DNA from: Roseateles hydrophilus
GTDB taxonomy: Bacteria > Pseudomonadota > Gammaproteobacteria > Burkholderiales > Burkholderiaceae_C
NCBI RefSeq assembly: GCF_026712245.1
Contig: NZ_JAPPUY010000003.1
Location: forward strand, 496,001 to 560,000
Length of the DNA stretch: 64,000 nucleotides
Direction: 5' to 3'
The notes under the pieces: generated by a model
The model's database searches: none
What the model saw: the letters and a program-made list of their open reading frames with translations, nothing else
What the model was told of the DNA's origin: nothing
In this document: positions 37,631 to 47,667 of the stretch, in pieces
Layout: the number at the start of each line of letters is the position of its first letter
Numbering within the stretch: position 1 is the stretch's first letter
Program-made: the position numbers and the translations under genes

Positions 37631-38664
37631 GCTGCGGCTCCCAGGCCCTGCGTGGTTTTCACGAAGGCGTCCAGCTTGGCGCGTGCGGCGCCGCTGTCCA
37701 GCGCCTGGCGGGCACGCTGGATGCCGTCGGTCAGCGAGCTGGCGACGTTGGCGGCGTACAGCGTGGCGCCGGCGTTCAGCAGCACGATGTCGCGCGCCGG
37801 GCCGGCCTGGCCGTCGAGCACGCCGATCAGCATCTGGCGCGACTGCTCCGGGCCTTCCACCTTCAGGCTGCGGTTGCTGGCCATCGCGAAGCCGAAGTCC
37901 TCGGGGTGCACCTCGTACTCGCGGATGGCGCCGTCCTTCAGCTCGCCCACCAGCGTCGTCGCGCCCAGGGAGATCTCGTCCATGCCGTCCTTGCCGTATA
38001 CGACCAGCGCATGCTCGGCGCCCAGGCGCTGCAGCACGCGCACCTGGATGCCCACCAAGTCCGGGTGGAACACGCCCATCAGGATGTTGGGTGCGCCGGC
38101 CGGGTTGGTCAGCGGACCCAGGATGTTGAAGATGGTGCGCACGCCCAGCTCGCGCCGCACCGGCGCGATGTTCTTCATCGCGGGGTGGTGGTTGGGCGCG
38201 AACATGAAGCCGATGCCGCACTCGGCGACGCTGGCGGCCACCTGGCGCGGCGTGAGCTGGATGTTGGCGCCCAGCGCCTCGAGCACGTCGGCGCTGCCGG
38301 TCTTGCTGCTCACACTCCGGTTGCCGTGCTTGGCCACCTGTGCGCCCGCGGCGGCAGCCACGAACATCGAGCAGGTGGAAATGTTGAAGCTGTGCGCGCC
38401 GTCACCGCCGGTGCCCACCACGTCCACGAGGTGGGGCAGCGGGCCGAGCGGCACCTTGTTGGACAGCTCGCGCATCACCTGCGCCGCGGCGGTGATCTCG
38501 CCGATGGTTTCCTTCTTCACGCGCAGGCCGGTCAGCAGCGCGGCGGCCATGACCGGCGACATCTCGGCGGCCATGATGCGGCGCATCAGCGTCAGCATCT
38601 CGTCGTGGAAGATCTCGCGGTGCTCGATGACGCGGGTGAGGGCTTCGGTGTCGGTGATCGGCAT
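37627..38664 (-). CDS. trpD: Anthranilate phosphoribosyltransferase
   Basis: A 345-residue enzyme transferring phosphoribose from PRPP to anthranilate. The pyrophosphate-binding loop [36 protein letters not shown] and the magnesium-binding DEISLG region are present. It starts 3 bases after the threonine aldolase gene and overlaps trpC by 4 bases. Confidence 0.97.
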   Translation of the reverse strand: MPITDTEALTRVIEHREIFHDEMLTLMRRIMAAEMSPVMAAALLTGLRVKKETIGEITAAAQVMRELSNKVPLGPLPHLVDVVGTGGDGAHSFNISTCSMFVAAAAGAQVAKHGNRSVSSKTGSADVLEALGANIQLTPRQVAASVAECGIGFMFAPNHHPAMKNIAPVRRELGVRTIFNILGPLTNPAGAPNILMGVFHPDLVGIQVRVLQRLGAEHALVVYGKDGMDEISLGATTLVGELKDGAIREYEVHPEDFGFAMASNRSLKVEGPEQSRQMLIGVLDGQAGPARDIVLLNAGATLYAANVASSLTDGIQRARQALDSGAARAKLDAFVKTTQGLGAAA

Positions 38665-38667
38665 GGC

Positions 38668-39717
38668 TCAGCTCTTGAAGAAGTCCGCCGCAGCGGCGAT
38701 GGCGTGGTCGATGCCGGCGGCATCGACGTCCAGGTGGGTCACGAAGCGCAGGCCGATGAGGCCGGTGGCCAGCACGCCGCGCGCCTGCAGGTGCGCCAGC
38801 AGCGCCGGGCCGCGGCCGTCGGCCACCTGCACGAAAACGATATTGGTCTGCGGTGGCGTGACGGTGACACCGGGCAGCGCCGCCAACCCCGTGGCCAGGC
38901 GCCGGGCCAGCGCATGGTCGTCGGCGAGGCGGTCGACGTGGTGGGTCAGCGCGTGGTCCGCGGCAGCGGCCATCAGGCCCACCTGGCGCAGGCCGCCACC
39001 CACCATCTTGCGGATGCGGCGCGCCTGGGCGATGAGCGCGGCCGAGCCCACCAGCATGGAGCCCATGGGCGCGCCCAGCCCCTTGCTGAAGCAGACCGAC
39101 ACCGAGTCGAACGGCGCCGCCAGCGCGGCCACCGGCCGGCCCGTGGCCACGGCGGCGTTGAAGAGGCGCGCGCCGTCCAGGTGCGTGGCCAGGCCGCGCG
39201 AGCGGGCCAGGTCGCAGGCGGCCTCGGCATAGCCGGCGGGCAGCACGTTGCCGTTCCAGGTGTTCTCCAGCGCCAGCAGCCGCGTGCGCGCGAAGTGCGG
39301 GTCGTCGGGCTTGATGGCGGCGGCGATGTCGTCCAGCGCGATCGTGCCGTCGGGCTGGTTGGGCAGCGGTTGCGGCTGGATGCTGCCCAGCACGGCCGCG
39401 CCGCCGCCTTCGTAGCGATAGGTGTGGGCCAGCTGGCCGACGATGTACTCGTCGCCCCGGCCGCAGTGCGCCAGCAGGCCGCACAGATTGCTTTGTGTGC
39501 CGCTGGGCATGAAGAGCGCAGCTTGCTTGCCGAGCAGCGCGGCCACGCGCGCCTGCAGCGCGTTGACGGTGGGGTCGTCGCCGAAGACGTCGTCACCCAC
39601 CGCCGCGCGCGCGATGGCCTCGCGCATCGCCGCCGTGGGCTTCGTGACGGTGTCGCTGCGCAGGTCCACCACGGCGCCTCGGGCGCTTGCGCCGGACGAG
39701 GGCGCGTAGTCGCTCAC
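38668..39717 (-). CDS. ltaE: Low-specificity L-threonine aldolase inside the trp operon
   Basis: A 349-residue PLP enzyme that cleaves threonine or allo-threonine to glycine and acetaldehyde. Motifs are [11 protein letters not shown], the [14 protein letters not shown] segment, [13 protein letters not shown] and the PLP lysine in [18 protein letters not shown] start at 39717 overlaps the end of trpG, and its stop lies 3 bases before trpD. A Trp-pathway role is not known; co-expression may link glycine/serine supply, since serine is a tryptophan synthase substrate, but that is speculation. Confidence 0.93.
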   Translation of the reverse strand: MSDYAPSSGASARGAVVDLRSDTVTKPTAAMREAIARAAVGDDVFGDDPTVNALQARVAALLGKQAALFMPSGTQSNLCGLLAHCGRGDEYIVGQLAHTYRYEGGGAAVLGSIQPQPLPNQPDGTIALDDIAAAIKPDDPHFARTRLLALENTWNGNVLPAGYAEAACDLARSRGLATHLDGARLFNAAVATGRPVAALAAPFDSVSVCFSKGLGAPMGSMLVGSAALIAQARRIRKMVGGGLRQVGLMAAAADHALTHHVDRLADDHALARRLATGLAALPGVTVTPPQTNIVFVQVADGRGPALLAHLQARGVLATGLIGLRFVTHLDVDAAGIDHAIAAAADFFKS

Positions 39718-40298
39718 GGCTTCAGCTCGAGGAAGTTGCGCAGCATCGCGTGGCCATGCTCGCTGAGGATGGACTCGGGATGGAACTGCACGCCTTCGCA
39801 GGGCGTGGCGGTGCCGGCCAGCGCGCGGTGTCGCACGCCCATGATCTCGCCGTCCTCGCTGCGCGCGGTGATCTCCAGCACCTCGGGGCAGGTGGCTTCC
39901 TCGATGACCAGCGAGTGATAGCGGATCACCGAGAAGCTCTGCGGCAGGCCGCTGAACACGCCGCGCTGGTCGGTCGTGATGGTGCTGGCCTTGCCGTGCA
40001 TCTGGCGCTGCGCACGGATGATCCTGCCGCCCAGCGCCTGGCCCATGGACTGGTGGCCCAGGCACACGCCCAGCAGCGGCTTCTTGCCGATGAAGTGCTG
40101 GATGGCCTCCACGCACACACCTGCTTCGTTGGGCGTGCAGGGGCCGGGGGAGAAGACGATGTGATCGGGGTTCAGCGCGGCCATCTCGGCCACGGTGATC
40201 TCGTCGTTGCGCACCACTGTCACGTCGGCGCCCAGCTCACCGAGGTACTGGACGATGTTGAACGTGAAGCTGTCGTAGTTGTCGATCATCAGCAGCAT
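39714..40298 (-). CDS. trpG: Anthranilate synthase glutamine amidotransferase
   Basis: A 194-residue class I amidotransferase supplying ammonia to TrpE. It has the nucleophile Cys79 in [26 protein letters not shown] at the start and the His/Glu pair in [14 protein letters not shown] lies about 6 bases before its ATG. It may also serve p-aminobenzoate synthesis (PabA role), as in other bacteria with one such gene. Confidence 0.97.
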   Translation of the reverse strand: MLLMIDNYDSFTFNIVQYLGELGADVTVVRNDEITVAEMAALNPDHIVFSPGPCTPNEAGVCVEAIQHFIGKKPLLGVCLGHQSMGQALGGRIIRAQRQMHGKASTITTDQRGVFSGLPQSFSVIRYHSLVIEEATCPEVLEITARSEDGEIMGVRHRALAGTATPCEGVQFHPESILSEHGHAMLRNFLELKP

Positions 40299-40307
40299 GT
40301 GGCCTCC

Positions 40308-40373
40308 CGCTGGGCCGCCCCAAGGGAGGCCGCGCCCCCTCGGGGGGCAGTGAACGAAGTGAGCGTGGGGGTC
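40308..40373. repeat. REP-like GC-rich repeat between trpE and trpG
   Basis: This 66-base stretch holds GGCCGCCCCAAGGGAGGC, a palindromic GCCCCCTCGGGGGGC hairpin and GAACGAAGTGAGCG, a pattern I recognise as a dispersed intergenic repeat of Burkholderiales. It fills almost the whole trpE-trpG gap and could form a strong hairpin in the operon mRNA. Confidence 0.6.
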
Positions 40374-40374
40374 A

Positions 40375-41862
40375 TCAAAATCCCTCCTCGACGAGTTCAG
40401 CTGCACGGAGCAGCGCCCTTGCTTTGGCCTCGGTTTCTTGCCACTCCAGTTCAGGCACCGAATCCGCCACGATGCCGGCCGCGGCCTGCACATACAGCAT
40501 GCCGTCCTTCACGATGCCGGTGCGGATGGCGATGGCCAGGTCCATGTCGCCGGCAAAGCTCAAGTAGCCGCAGGCGCCGCCGTAGATGCCGCGCTGCACC
40601 GGCTCCAGCTCGTCGATGAGTTCCATCGCGCGCACCTTGGGCGCGCCGCTGAGCGTGCCAGCCGGGAAGGTGGCCTTCAGCACGTCCAGCTGGCCCACCT
40701 CGGGGCGCAGCGTGCCTTCCACGTTGCTCACGATGTGCATCACGTGGGAGTAGCGCTCCACCTCGAAGGCCTGGGTGACCTGAACGCTGCCGGTGCGTGC
40801 GATGCGGCCGATGTCGTTGCGCGCCAGGTCGATCAGCATCAGGTGCTCGGCGCGTTCCTTGGGGTCGGCCTTGAGCTCGGACTCCAGCGCCACGTCGCGC
40901 TCTGGCGTGCCGCCGCGAGGCCGGGTGCCGGCCAGCGGGCGGATCGTGACCTTGCGGCTGCCGTCGGCGGCGTGTTCTTCGCGCACCAGGATTTCCGGGC
41001 TGGCGCCCACGACCTGGAAGTCGCCGAAGTCGTAGAAGTACATGTACGGGCTGGGGTTCAGCGCGCGCAGGGCCCGGTACAGCGCAATCGGCTCGGCCTT
41101 GAAGGGCTTGGCCAGGCGCTGGCCGATGACGACCTGCATCAGGTCGCCGGCGGCGATGTACTCCTTGGCACGCTCCACGGCAGCCATCAGCTCGGCCTTG
41201 GAGAAGTCGCGCTGCACCGCGTGCGACTCGCTGCGGGTCACGCGCGGCACGCTCACCGAGTAGTGCAGCTTGTCGCGCAGCACGCTCAGCCGTTTGGTGG
41301 CCTTGAAGTAGGCCTCAGGCTGGCGGGGGTCGGCCCAGACGATGAGGTACAGGCGCCCGGAGAGGTTGTCGATGACCGCCACCTCTTCGCTGAGCAGCAG
41401 CAGGATGTCGGGCGTGCCCAGCCCGCCTTCCTTGCGGGTGTCGGCCAGGCGCTTCTCGATGGCGCGCACCGCTTCGTAGCCGAAGTAGCCGGCCAGGCCG
41501 CCGCAGAAGCGGGGCAGGCCGGCCGGGATCTTGGGCTTGATGCGGTCCTGGTAGGCCGCGATGAAGTCCAGCGGGTTGCCCTCATGCGTCTCGACGACGG
41601 CGCCGTCGGTCACCACCTCGCACAGCGTGCCGGTGGCGCGGATCAGCGTGCGGCTGGGCAGCCCGATGAAGGAGTAGCGCCCGAAGCGCTCGCCGCCGAC
41701 GACGGACTCCAGCAGAAAGCTGTTGCGGCCCTGGCCCGCGCCAGCGCACAGCTTGAGGTACAGGGACAGCGGGGTTTCGAGGTCCGCAAAGGCCTCGCTG
41801 ATCAGCGGGATGCGGTTGTAGCCCTCGGCGGCGAGGCTCTGGAATTCCAGTTCAGTGATCAC
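40375..41862 (-). CDS. trpE: Anthranilate synthase component I
   Basis: This 495-residue enzyme converts chorismate to anthranilate with TrpG. The C-terminal chorismate-binding domain carries [35 protein letters not shown] and [17 protein letters not shown]. The N-terminal part has the feedback (Trp-binding) LLES element as [19 protein letters not shown]. The start is GTG 41862. A leader peptide with Trp codons precedes it, so attenuation is the likely control. Confidence 0.97.
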   Translation of the reverse strand: MITELEFQSLAAEGYNRIPLISEAFADLETPLSLYLKLCAGAGQGRNSFLLESVVGGERFGRYSFIGLPSRTLIRATGTLCEVVTDGAVVETHEGNPLDFIAAYQDRIKPKIPAGLPRFCGGLAGYFGYEAVRAIEKRLADTRKEGGLGTPDILLLLSEEVAVIDNLSGRLYLIVWADPRQPEAYFKATKRLSVLRDKLHYSVSVPRVTRSESHAVQRDFSKAELMAAVERAKEYIAAGDLMQVVIGQRLAKPFKAEPIALYRALRALNPSPYMYFYDFGDFQVVGASPEILVREEHAADGSRKVTIRPLAGTRPRGGTPERDVALESELKADPKERAEHLMLIDLARNDIGRIARTGSVQVTQAFEVERYSHVMHIVSNVEGTLRPEVGQLDVLKATFPAGTLSGAPKVRAMELIDELEPVQRGIYGGACGYLSFAGDMDLAIAIRTGIVKDGMLYVQAAAGIVADSVPELEWQETEAKARALLRAAELVEEGF

Positions 41863-41960
41863 GACGTCAAACCTTGAAAAGACAGTTTCAGGGCTTGGCG
41901 TGCAGCCCGGGGGAGATCGGGCAACGCGAGGGAGAGCGCGTCAGGGCGCGCCAAGCGGCA
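41863..41960 (-). promoter_or_regulatory. trp attenuator region
   Basis: The 98 bases between the leader-peptide stop and trpE can fold alternatively. GCTTGGCG right after the leader stop (plus 41949-41956) can pair with CGCCAAGC near the end (plus 41893-41900), while two small stem-loops (ACGCG/CGCGT and GCCCG/CGGGC) can form between them. No long T run follows a hairpin, so the termination step is unclear and may be Rho-dependent or translational. Attenuation is inferred from the leader peptide. Confidence 0.5.
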
Positions 41961-42041
41961 TCAGGCGGCAGTGAACCAGCGACGCCAGGGCCAGGCTCCC
42001 CGGTCGCTCGACCCCGTGATGTGCTTGCGCGTGATGAACAT
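41961..42041 (-). CDS. trpL: trp operon leader peptide with three Trp codons
   Basis: A 26-residue open frame, ATG at 42041, ends 98 bases before trpE. Three of seven consecutive codons near its end encode Trp (WPWRRWF), at residues 17, 19 and 22, which is far above chance and typical of attenuation leader peptides. Ribosome stalling here when charged tRNA-Trp is scarce would change folding of the following RNA and raise trpE expression. It is too short for normal gene calls and is often missed. Confidence 0.85.
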   Translation of the reverse strand: MFITRKHITGSSDRGAWPWRRWFTAA

Positions 42042-42048
42042 GACGGTC

Positions 42049-42057
42049 AGTGTATCA
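42049..42057 (-). promoter_or_regulatory. Candidate extended -10 of the trp promoter
   Basis: On the minus strand TGATACACT (an extended -10, TGnTACACT) ends 7 bases before the trpL ATG, implying a very short or leaderless 5' end. No good -35 is seen at the right distance; such promoters can work with the extended -10. Confidence 0.4.
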
Positions 42058-42134
42058 GCGGGGTTTTTTGTCGGCCGGGCCATACTTCGGCTCACGGAGA
42101 CGCCGCCATCGCGGCCAGACAACGGAGAAGAGAC

Positions 42135-42734
42135 ATGCGTGCATTCGTGGCTGCGGCCGTGTTGGCCGTCAGCAGCCTGAGCGGGATGAGTGCCTCGGCC
42201 CAGACGGTCGAAGTCGGCAATGTGAAGTACGAGTCGGCGGTGGACCTGGCCGGCCAGAAGCTGCAGCTCAACGGCGCCGGCATCCGCTACAAGTTCGTCG
42301 TCAAGGTCTACACGGCCGGCCTGTACCTGACCACCAAGGCCAGCACGACCGCCGAGGTGCTGGCCGCGCCCGGCCCCAAGCGCATCCACATCAGCATGCT
42401 GCGCGACATCGACGGCAACGAGCTGGGCAAGCTGTTCACCAAGGGCATGGAGGACAACGCGCCGCGCGAGGAGTTCGTCAAGTCCATCAACGGCGTGCTC
42501 AAGCTCAGCGAGATCTTCGCCAGCCGCAAGCAGCTGAACAACGGCGACAACTTCTCGGTGGACTATGTGCCCGGCCTGGGCTCCACCGTGCTCCTGAACG
42601 GCAAGGCGATTGGCGAGACCATCAAGGAACCCGAGTTTTTCTCGGCCATGCTGCGCATCTGGCTCGGCGACAAGCCGGCAGACACCGGCCTGAAGGAAGC
42701 CCTGCTGGGCGTCAAGAAGGCACGTCGAAACTGA
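42135..42734 (+). CDS. Periplasmic chalcone-isomerase-like protein
   Basis: A 199-residue exported protein with a signal peptide to about residue 23 and the bacterial chalcone-isomerase-like domain: GAGIRYKFVVKVYTAGLYLT, RIHISMLRDIDGNEL and LNGKAIGETIKEPEFFSAMLRIWLG in part. Bacterial members are not known to act on flavonoids, and function is open. GGAGAAGAG precedes the ATG. Its end overlaps the convergent gph gene by 23 bases. Confidence 0.88.
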   Translation: MRAFVAAAVLAVSSLSGMSASAQTVEVGNVKYESAVDLAGQKLQLNGAGIRYKFVVKVYTAGLYLTTKASTTAEVLAAPGPKRIHISMLRDIDGNELGKLFTKGMEDNAPREEFVKSINGVLKLSEIFASRKQLNNGDNFSVDYVPGLGSTVLLNGKAIGETIKEPEFFSAMLRIWLGDKPADTGLKEALLGVKKARRN

Positions 42735-43377
42735 TCGCGTCCAGGCGCGCCACATGCTGGCGCGCGGCCACGGCGTGGATGTCCTCGCCGTGGTTGTAGC
42801 CATAGGTGACGAGCACCACCGGGCAGCCCGCAGCGTGTGCCGCTTCGGCGTCGTTGCGTGAGTCGCCAATCATCCAGGTCGATGACGGCGGCGTGCCGAG
42901 CGCCTCGCAGGTTTTCAGCAGCGGCAGCGGGTCGGGCTTCTTGCGCGCGAAGCTGTCGCCGCCGAAAACCTGGGCGAAGTAACCCGCCAGCCCCTTGCGC
43001 TGCAGCAGCTCGCGTGCCGGCGCGACCGGCTTGTTGGTCAGCACCGCCAGCGGCAGGCCGCGTGCGCGCAGCGCGTCCAGCCCCTCGATGACGCCCGGGT
43101 AGATGGCCGCGTGCGCGCCGTTCACGGCGGCGTAGTGCTGCTGGTACAGCGCCCAGGCGCGCTCGAACAGCGCCGGCGCGGCACCCACATGCGCCAGCGT
43201 CTGCCGCACCAGGTTCTCGCCGCCGCGGCCGATGGTGTGCTCGACGAAATCGCGGCCCACGGCCGGCAGCCCGAGGTCGGCCAGCGTCAGGCCCAGCACG
43301 GCAACGAAGTCGCCCAACGTGTCGACGAGGGTGCCGTCGAGGTCGAGGATGCAGGCTCGGGGTGTCGTGTGCGTCAT
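42712..43377 (-). CDS. gph: Phosphoglycolate phosphatase (HAD family)
   Basis: A 221-residue HAD phosphatase with the DxD motif [10 protein letters not shown] (Asp12, Asp14), LTNKP, and the C-terminal KKPDPLPL and [15 protein letters not shown] motifs. It detoxifies 2-phosphoglycolate. In many betaproteobacteria gph sits between rpe and trpE; here it is separated from trpE by the chalcone-isomerase-like gene. It overlaps alaC by 4 bases. Confidence 0.93.
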   Translation of the reverse strand: MTHTTPRACILDLDGTLVDTLGDFVAVLGLTLADLGLPAVGRDFVEHTIGRGGENLVRQTLAHVGAAPALFERAWALYQQHYAAVNGAHAAIYPGVIEGLDALRARGLPLAVLTNKPVAPARELLQRKGLAGYFAQVFGGDSFARKKPDPLPLLKTCEALGTPPSSTWMIGDSRNDAEAAHAAGCPVVLVTYGYNHGEDIHAVAARQHVARLDAISFDVPS

Positions 43378-44594
43378 GGCTTGATCAATCCGTCGGCCTT
43401 GAACATGGCCTTGATGCCGCGCACCGCCTGGCGGATGCGCGATTCGTTCTCGATGAGGGCGAAGCGCACATGGCCGTCGCCGTGGTCGCCGAAGCCGATG
43501 CCGGGTGACACGCAGACCTTGGCCTTCTCCAGCAGTTGGCGTGCGAACTCCAGCGAGCCCAGCTCGCGGTAGGGCTCGGGGATGCGTGCCCAGATGTACA
43601 TGCTGGCCTTGGGGCAGTCCACCGGCCAGCCCGCTTCGGTGAGGCCTTTGTAGAGCACATCGCGGCGGCGCTGGTAGCTGGCGGCGATGTCCTTCACGCA
43701 TTGCTGGTCGCCTTCGAGCGCGGCAATGGCCGCGACCTGCAGCGGCGTGAAGGTGCCGTAGTCGTGATAGCTCTTGATGCGCGCGAGTGCGGCCACGAGG
43801 TCGGGGTTGCCCACCATGAAGCCCACGCGCCAGCCCGCCATGTTGTAGCTCTTGCTGAGGGTGAAGAACTCCACCGCCACGTCCTTGGCGCCGGGCACCT
43901 GCATGATGGATGGCGCCACAAAGCCGTCGAACACGATGTCGGCATAGGCGAGGTCGTGCACGACGAGGATGTCGTGCTTCTTGGCCAGCGCCACCACGCG
44001 TTCGAAGAAGCTCAGCTCCACGCACTGCGCCGTCGGGTTGGACGGGAAGCCGAACACCATCATCTTGGGCTTGGGGTAGCTGCCGCGGATGGTCTTCTCC
44101 AGTTCGGCGAAGAAGTCCACCTCGCTGCTGACCGGGATGGCGCGGATGTCGGCGCCGGCAATCACCGCGCCGTAGATGTGGATGGGGTAGCTGGGGTCCG
44201 GCACCAGCACGGTGTCGCCGCGGTCCAGCGTCGCCAGCATCAGGTGGGCCAGGCCTTCCTTGGAGCCGATGGTGACGATGGCCTCGGTGTCGGGGTTGAT
44301 GTCCACCCCGTAGCGGCGCTGGTACCAGTGCGAGATGGCGCGGCGCAGCCGCGGGATGCCCTTGCTGGCCGAGTAGCCGTGGGTGTCGGGCCGCTGCGCG
44401 ACCTCGGCGAGCTTGGCGACGATGTGCGGCGGCGTGGCCCCATCGGGGTTGCCCATGCTCATGTCGATGATGTCTTCCCCGCGTCGGCGGGCGGCCAGCT
44501 TGAGCTCGGCCGTGATGTTGAAGACGTAGGGCGGGAGGCGGTCGATGCGCGCGAAGCGGCGCTTGCCGCCCGAGGCGGAAGACGAAGAAGTCAT
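43374..44594 (-). CDS. alaC: Alanine/valine-type aminotransferase (AlaC family)
   Basis: A 406-residue class I/II PLP aminotransferase. It has [52 protein letters not shown] and the PLP lysine in [12 protein letters not shown]. These match AlaC (glutamate-pyruvate transaminase), which forms alanine from pyruvate. Its stop overlaps gph, so the two are co-translated. It is divergent from the SGNH hydrolase gene across 167 bases. Confidence 0.9.
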   Translation of the reverse strand: MTSSSSASGGKRRFARIDRLPPYVFNITAELKLAARRRGEDIIDMSMGNPDGATPPHIVAKLAEVAQRPDTHGYSASKGIPRLRRAISHWYQRRYGVDINPDTEAIVTIGSKEGLAHLMLATLDRGDTVLVPDPSYPIHIYGAVIAGADIRAIPVSSEVDFFAELEKTIRGSYPKPKMMVFGFPSNPTAQCVELSFFERVVALAKKHDILVVHDLAYADIVFDGFVAPSIMQVPGAKDVAVEFFTLSKSYNMAGWRVGFMVGNPDLVAALARIKSYHDYGTFTPLQVAAIAALEGDQQCVKDIAASYQRRRDVLYKGLTEAGWPVDCPKASMYIWARIPEPYRELGSLEFARQLLEKAKVCVSPGIGFGDHGDGHVRFALIENESRIRQAVRGIKAMFKADGLIKP

Positions 44595-44761
44595 GGCAGT
44601 GGAACGTAAGCGCCCGGAACCGTCCGAGCGACGTGGCCGGGCCTGAGTGATCCGGTCGACGGCATGGTAAGCGATGGACCTTTGTCCGCTGTTTGGAGGA
44701 CACGCGTCGGCACTTGTTGCCCACAGAATCTCGCCGCTTTTCACATCACTGGAGACTGCCC

Positions 44762-45796
44762 ATGCGTCCTCGTTTTCTGCAGCAACTGATGCGCCAGACC
44801 GCGCTGTTAGCCACCGGCCTCGGCATGGCGGCGCTGGCGCACGCTGGCCCGTACTCCAGCCTCTACGTCTTCGGTGACAGCCTGTCGGACGCGGGCAACG
44901 TGCTGCAGATCACGGGCGGTGCTGCGCCAGTGGCGTCCATCTACACCGACGGCACGAACACGGGCCGCTTCACAAATGGCCTGTCCTATGTTGACTACCT
45001 CGCCAAGGGGCTGGGCCTGTCGGCTGACCCGTCGCTGCAGGGCGGTACCAACTACGCCTTCGGTGGCGCGCGGGTCAGCTACGTGAACCCCGGCCTGCCG
45101 TCCACGGCACTGAGCTTCAACCAGCAGATCAGCGCGTTCACCAGCAGCCACGCGTCGGCCGACGCGGGCGGGCTGTATGTGCTGTGGATCGGTGCCAACG
45201 ACATGTCGGATGCCATCGGCGCCGCTGTGCGTGGCAACCCTGCAGCCGTGCAGTCCGCGATCGGCAATGCGATGAAGGGCATTGGCGGCGCCATCGCCGA
45301 GCTGTCCAGCCGCGGGGCCTCGCATTTCCTGATCCCCAACCTGCCGGACCTGTCCCTGGTGCCGGCCATCCGCGGGGTCAACGTGCCGCAGTTGAGCGCC
45401 CTGGCGCAAACGGTCAGCCTGTCCTTCAATGATGCGCTGGAGCGCACGCTGTCGCACGCCGACTTCGCGTCGCTGGACATCCGCACCTTCGACGTTTTCC
45501 AGACGCAGACGGACATCACGACCAATCCTGGCGCGTACGGCCTGAGCAACGTCACCAGCGCCTGCTTCACCGGCGAGGTGAGCGGCGCCCCATTGCCAGG
45601 CGGCTCGGCGCCGACCCTCTGCAGCGCGCCGGAGAGCTACATGTATTTCGACTATGAGCACCCGACGGCGGCGCTGCATGCGGTGCTGGGCCAGCAGGCC
45701 CTGGCCGTGGCCGTGCCCGAGCCGGCGCAGGTGCTGCTGTTCACCCTGGGCTTGGCGACGCTGGGCGGCGTCGCGCGCCGCCGCCGTCTCGGCTGA
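44762..45796 (+). CDS. SGNH/GDSL hydrolase with PEP-CTERM tail
   Basis: A 344-residue secreted hydrolase. After a signal peptide (about 1-28), block [11 protein letters not shown] has nucleophile Ser40; block [11 protein letters not shown] and the C-terminal catalytic pair [11 protein letters not shown] follow, all needed for lipase/esterase activity. Residues 318-344 form an exosortase signal ([19 protein letters not shown] then ARRRR). So an active esterase is probably anchored or processed at the cell surface. ATG 44762 is chosen for the signal peptide. Confidence 0.92.
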   Translation: MRPRFLQQLMRQTALLATGLGMAALAHAGPYSSLYVFGDSLSDAGNVLQITGGAAPVASIYTDGTNTGRFTNGLSYVDYLAKGLGLSADPSLQGGTNYAFGGARVSYVNPGLPSTALSFNQQISAFTSSHASADAGGLYVLWIGANDMSDAIGAAVRGNPAAVQSAIGNAMKGIGGAIAELSSRGASHFLIPNLPDLSLVPAIRGVNVPQLSALAQTVSLSFNDALERTLSHADFASLDIRTFDVFQTQTDITTNPGAYGLSNVTSACFTGEVSGAPLPGGSAPTLCSAPESYMYFDYEHPTAALHAVLGQQALAVAVPEPAQVLLFTLGLATLGGVARRRRLG

Positions 45797-45847
45797 GGGC
45801 GTCTGAGTGCGGGTGGGCCCGCGGGAGCGGGTCCATAAAATCGGGCG

Positions 45848-46756
45848 ATGAGCCGTCCACCCGCTCCCATCGTCTGCATCGGCGGCCTCAACGTCGACCG
45901 CAAGCTCAAGCTGCTGTCCAGCGCGCTGGCGGGGTCGTCCAATCCCTGCGAAGCGCATGAGACGCCGGGCGGCGTCGTGCGCAACGTGGCCGAGAACCTG
46001 GCCCGGCTGGGCCTGCCGGTGGCGTTGATTGCGGCCGTGGGCGATGACGCCGGTGGGCAGATGCTGATGGCGCAGGCGGCGCAGGTGGGCATGTCCACCG
46101 AAGCCGTCATCCGGCTGCGCCGCCACGCCAGCGACAGCTACACGGCCGTGCTGGCGCCCGACGGCAGCCTGCACCTCGGCCTGGCGTCCATGCCGCTGGT
46201 CGAGCGGCTCAGCCCCTGGGCGCTGGCCGCCAGCCGGGCCTTGCGGGCCAGCGCGGCGCTGGTGGTGGCCGATGGCAACCTGCCCACCGACGCCTGGCCG
46301 CTGCTGCTGGCCGAGGCGCGCGACAGCGGCATCCCGCTGGTGGGCGTGGCCGTGTCGGAGGCCAAGATGGAGCGGCTGCCCGAACAGCTCGGCGGCCTGC
46401 ACCTGCTGATCCTGAACGCCGGCGAGCTGTCCACCGTGGCCGCCGAGCCGGGCGCAGCGCTGGCCCGGCTGCATGCACGCGGCGTGGGCTGCGTGCTGGT
46501 GTCGCAGGGCGCGCAGGGCCTGCTGCTGAGTGAACCCGGCCAGCCGCCGCGCCACTGGGCCGCGCCGGCCGTGCGCGTGGTGGACGTGACCGGCGCGGGC
46601 GATGCGCTGTCGGCCGGCGTCTGCGCCGGGCTGCTGCGCGACGCCACCGACTTCGACGCCGCCGTCCGGCTGGGCCTGGACCTGGCGGCGCTGACGCTGC
46701 AGACCGAGGACAGCGTCCACCCCGACCTCACCCCTGACTTCCTGTTGAACCGATGA
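45848..46756 (+). CDS. psuK: PfkB-family kinase, pseudouridine kinase
   Basis: A 302-residue ribokinase-fold enzyme with CIGGLNVDRKLKL, GGVVRNVAENLARLG and the catalytic anion-hole motif VTGAGDALSAG near the C-terminus. Coupled to psuG by a 4-base overlap, it most likely phosphorylates pseudouridine for breakdown to uracil and ribose-5-phosphate. A short A/T motif (CATAAAAT, 45834-45841) lies 6 bases before its ATG and may be a -10 of a near-leaderless promoter. Confidence 0.9.
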   Translation: MSRPPAPIVCIGGLNVDRKLKLLSSALAGSSNPCEAHETPGGVVRNVAENLARLGLPVALIAAVGDDAGGQMLMAQAAQVGMSTEAVIRLRRHASDSYTAVLAPDGSLHLGLASMPLVERLSPWALAASRALRASAALVVADGNLPTDAWPLLLAEARDSGIPLVGVAVSEAKMERLPEQLGGLHLLILNAGELSTVAAEPGAALARLHARGVGCVLVSQGAQGLLLSEPGQPPRHWAAPAVRVVDVTGAGDALSAGVCAGLLRDATDFDAAVRLGLDLAALTLQTEDSVHPDLTPDFLLNR

Positions 46757-47664
46757 ACGACCTGATCCAGCTCTCGCCCGAAGTGGCCGCCGCCTGCGCG
46801 GCGGGGCGCGCCGTCGTGGCGCTTGAATCCACCATCATTGCCCACGGCATGCCCTGGCCGCAGAACCTGGACACGGCCCGCGAGGTGGAGGACGTCATCC
46901 GCGCCGAAGGGGCCGTGCCGGCCACCATCGCCGTCATCGGCGGGCGCATCCGCGTGGGCCTGACCGACGAGGAACTGCAGCAGCTGGCCCAGGCGCCGGA
47001 CGCGATGAAGCTCAGCCGCCGCGACCTGCCCTATGCCATCGCCACGGGTCGGCTGGGCGCCACCACCGTGGCGGCCACCATGATCTGTGCGCAGCTGGCG
47101 GGCATCGAGGTGTTCGTGACCGGCGGCATCGGTGGCGCGCACCGCGGCGCCGAGACCAGCTTCGACATCTCGGCCGACCTGCAGGAGTTGGCGCGCACGC
47201 CGGTGGCCGTCGTGTGTGCGGGCGCCAAGTCCATCCTCGACCTCGGCCTGACGCTGGAGTACCTGGAGACACATGGCGTGCCGGTGCTGTCGGTGGGGCA
47301 GGACAACTTCGCCGCGTTCTTCACGCCTGACAGCGGGCTGAAGGCCGACTTCCGCATGGACGACGCAGCCACGCAGGCCCGCTTCATCCGCGCCAAGTGG
47401 GCGCTGGGCCTGGGCGGCGGCGTGGTGGTGAGCAACCCGGTGCCGGCGCAGGCCGCCATGCCGCGCGAGGAGATCGACGCCATCACGGCGCAGGCGCTGG
47501 CCGAGGCCGATGCGCAGGGCATCACCGGCAAGGCCATCACGCCCTTCCTGCTGGCGCGCATCAAGGCGCTCACGGGTGGGCGCAGCCTTGCGACCAACAT
47601 CGCGCTGGTCAAGCACAACGCCGTGGTCGGCGCGCGGCTGGCGATCGCGCTGCGCGGCGCCTGA
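46753..47664 (+). CDS. psuG: Pseudouridine-5'-phosphate glycosidase
   Basis: A 303-residue enzyme that splits pseudouridine 5'-phosphate into uracil and ribose 5-phosphate. Family motifs ALESTIIAHGMPWPQN, PATIAVIGGRIRVGL, KLSRRDLPYAIA, VFVTGGIGGAHRGAE and ATNIALVKHNA (written in part) are present, including the active-site lysine. It overlaps psuK. No pseudouridine transporter gene is adjacent. Confidence 0.95.
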   Translation: MNDLIQLSPEVAAACAAGRAVVALESTIIAHGMPWPQNLDTAREVEDVIRAEGAVPATIAVIGGRIRVGLTDEELQQLAQAPDAMKLSRRDLPYAIATGRLGATTVAATMICAQLAGIEVFVTGGIGGAHRGAETSFDISADLQELARTPVAVVCAGAKSILDLGLTLEYLETHGVPVLSVGQDNFAAFFTPDSGLKADFRMDDAATQARFIRAKWALGLGGGVVVSNPVPAQAAMPREEIDAITAQALAEADAQGITGKAITPFLLARIKALTGGRSLATNIALVKHNAVVGARLAIALRGA

Positions 47665-47667
47665 GGG

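Noticed and set aside
44703-44735. Sigma-54-like GGCAC...TTGC before the SGNH gene
   Set aside because: Only 8 bases separate GG and GC where 10 are needed.
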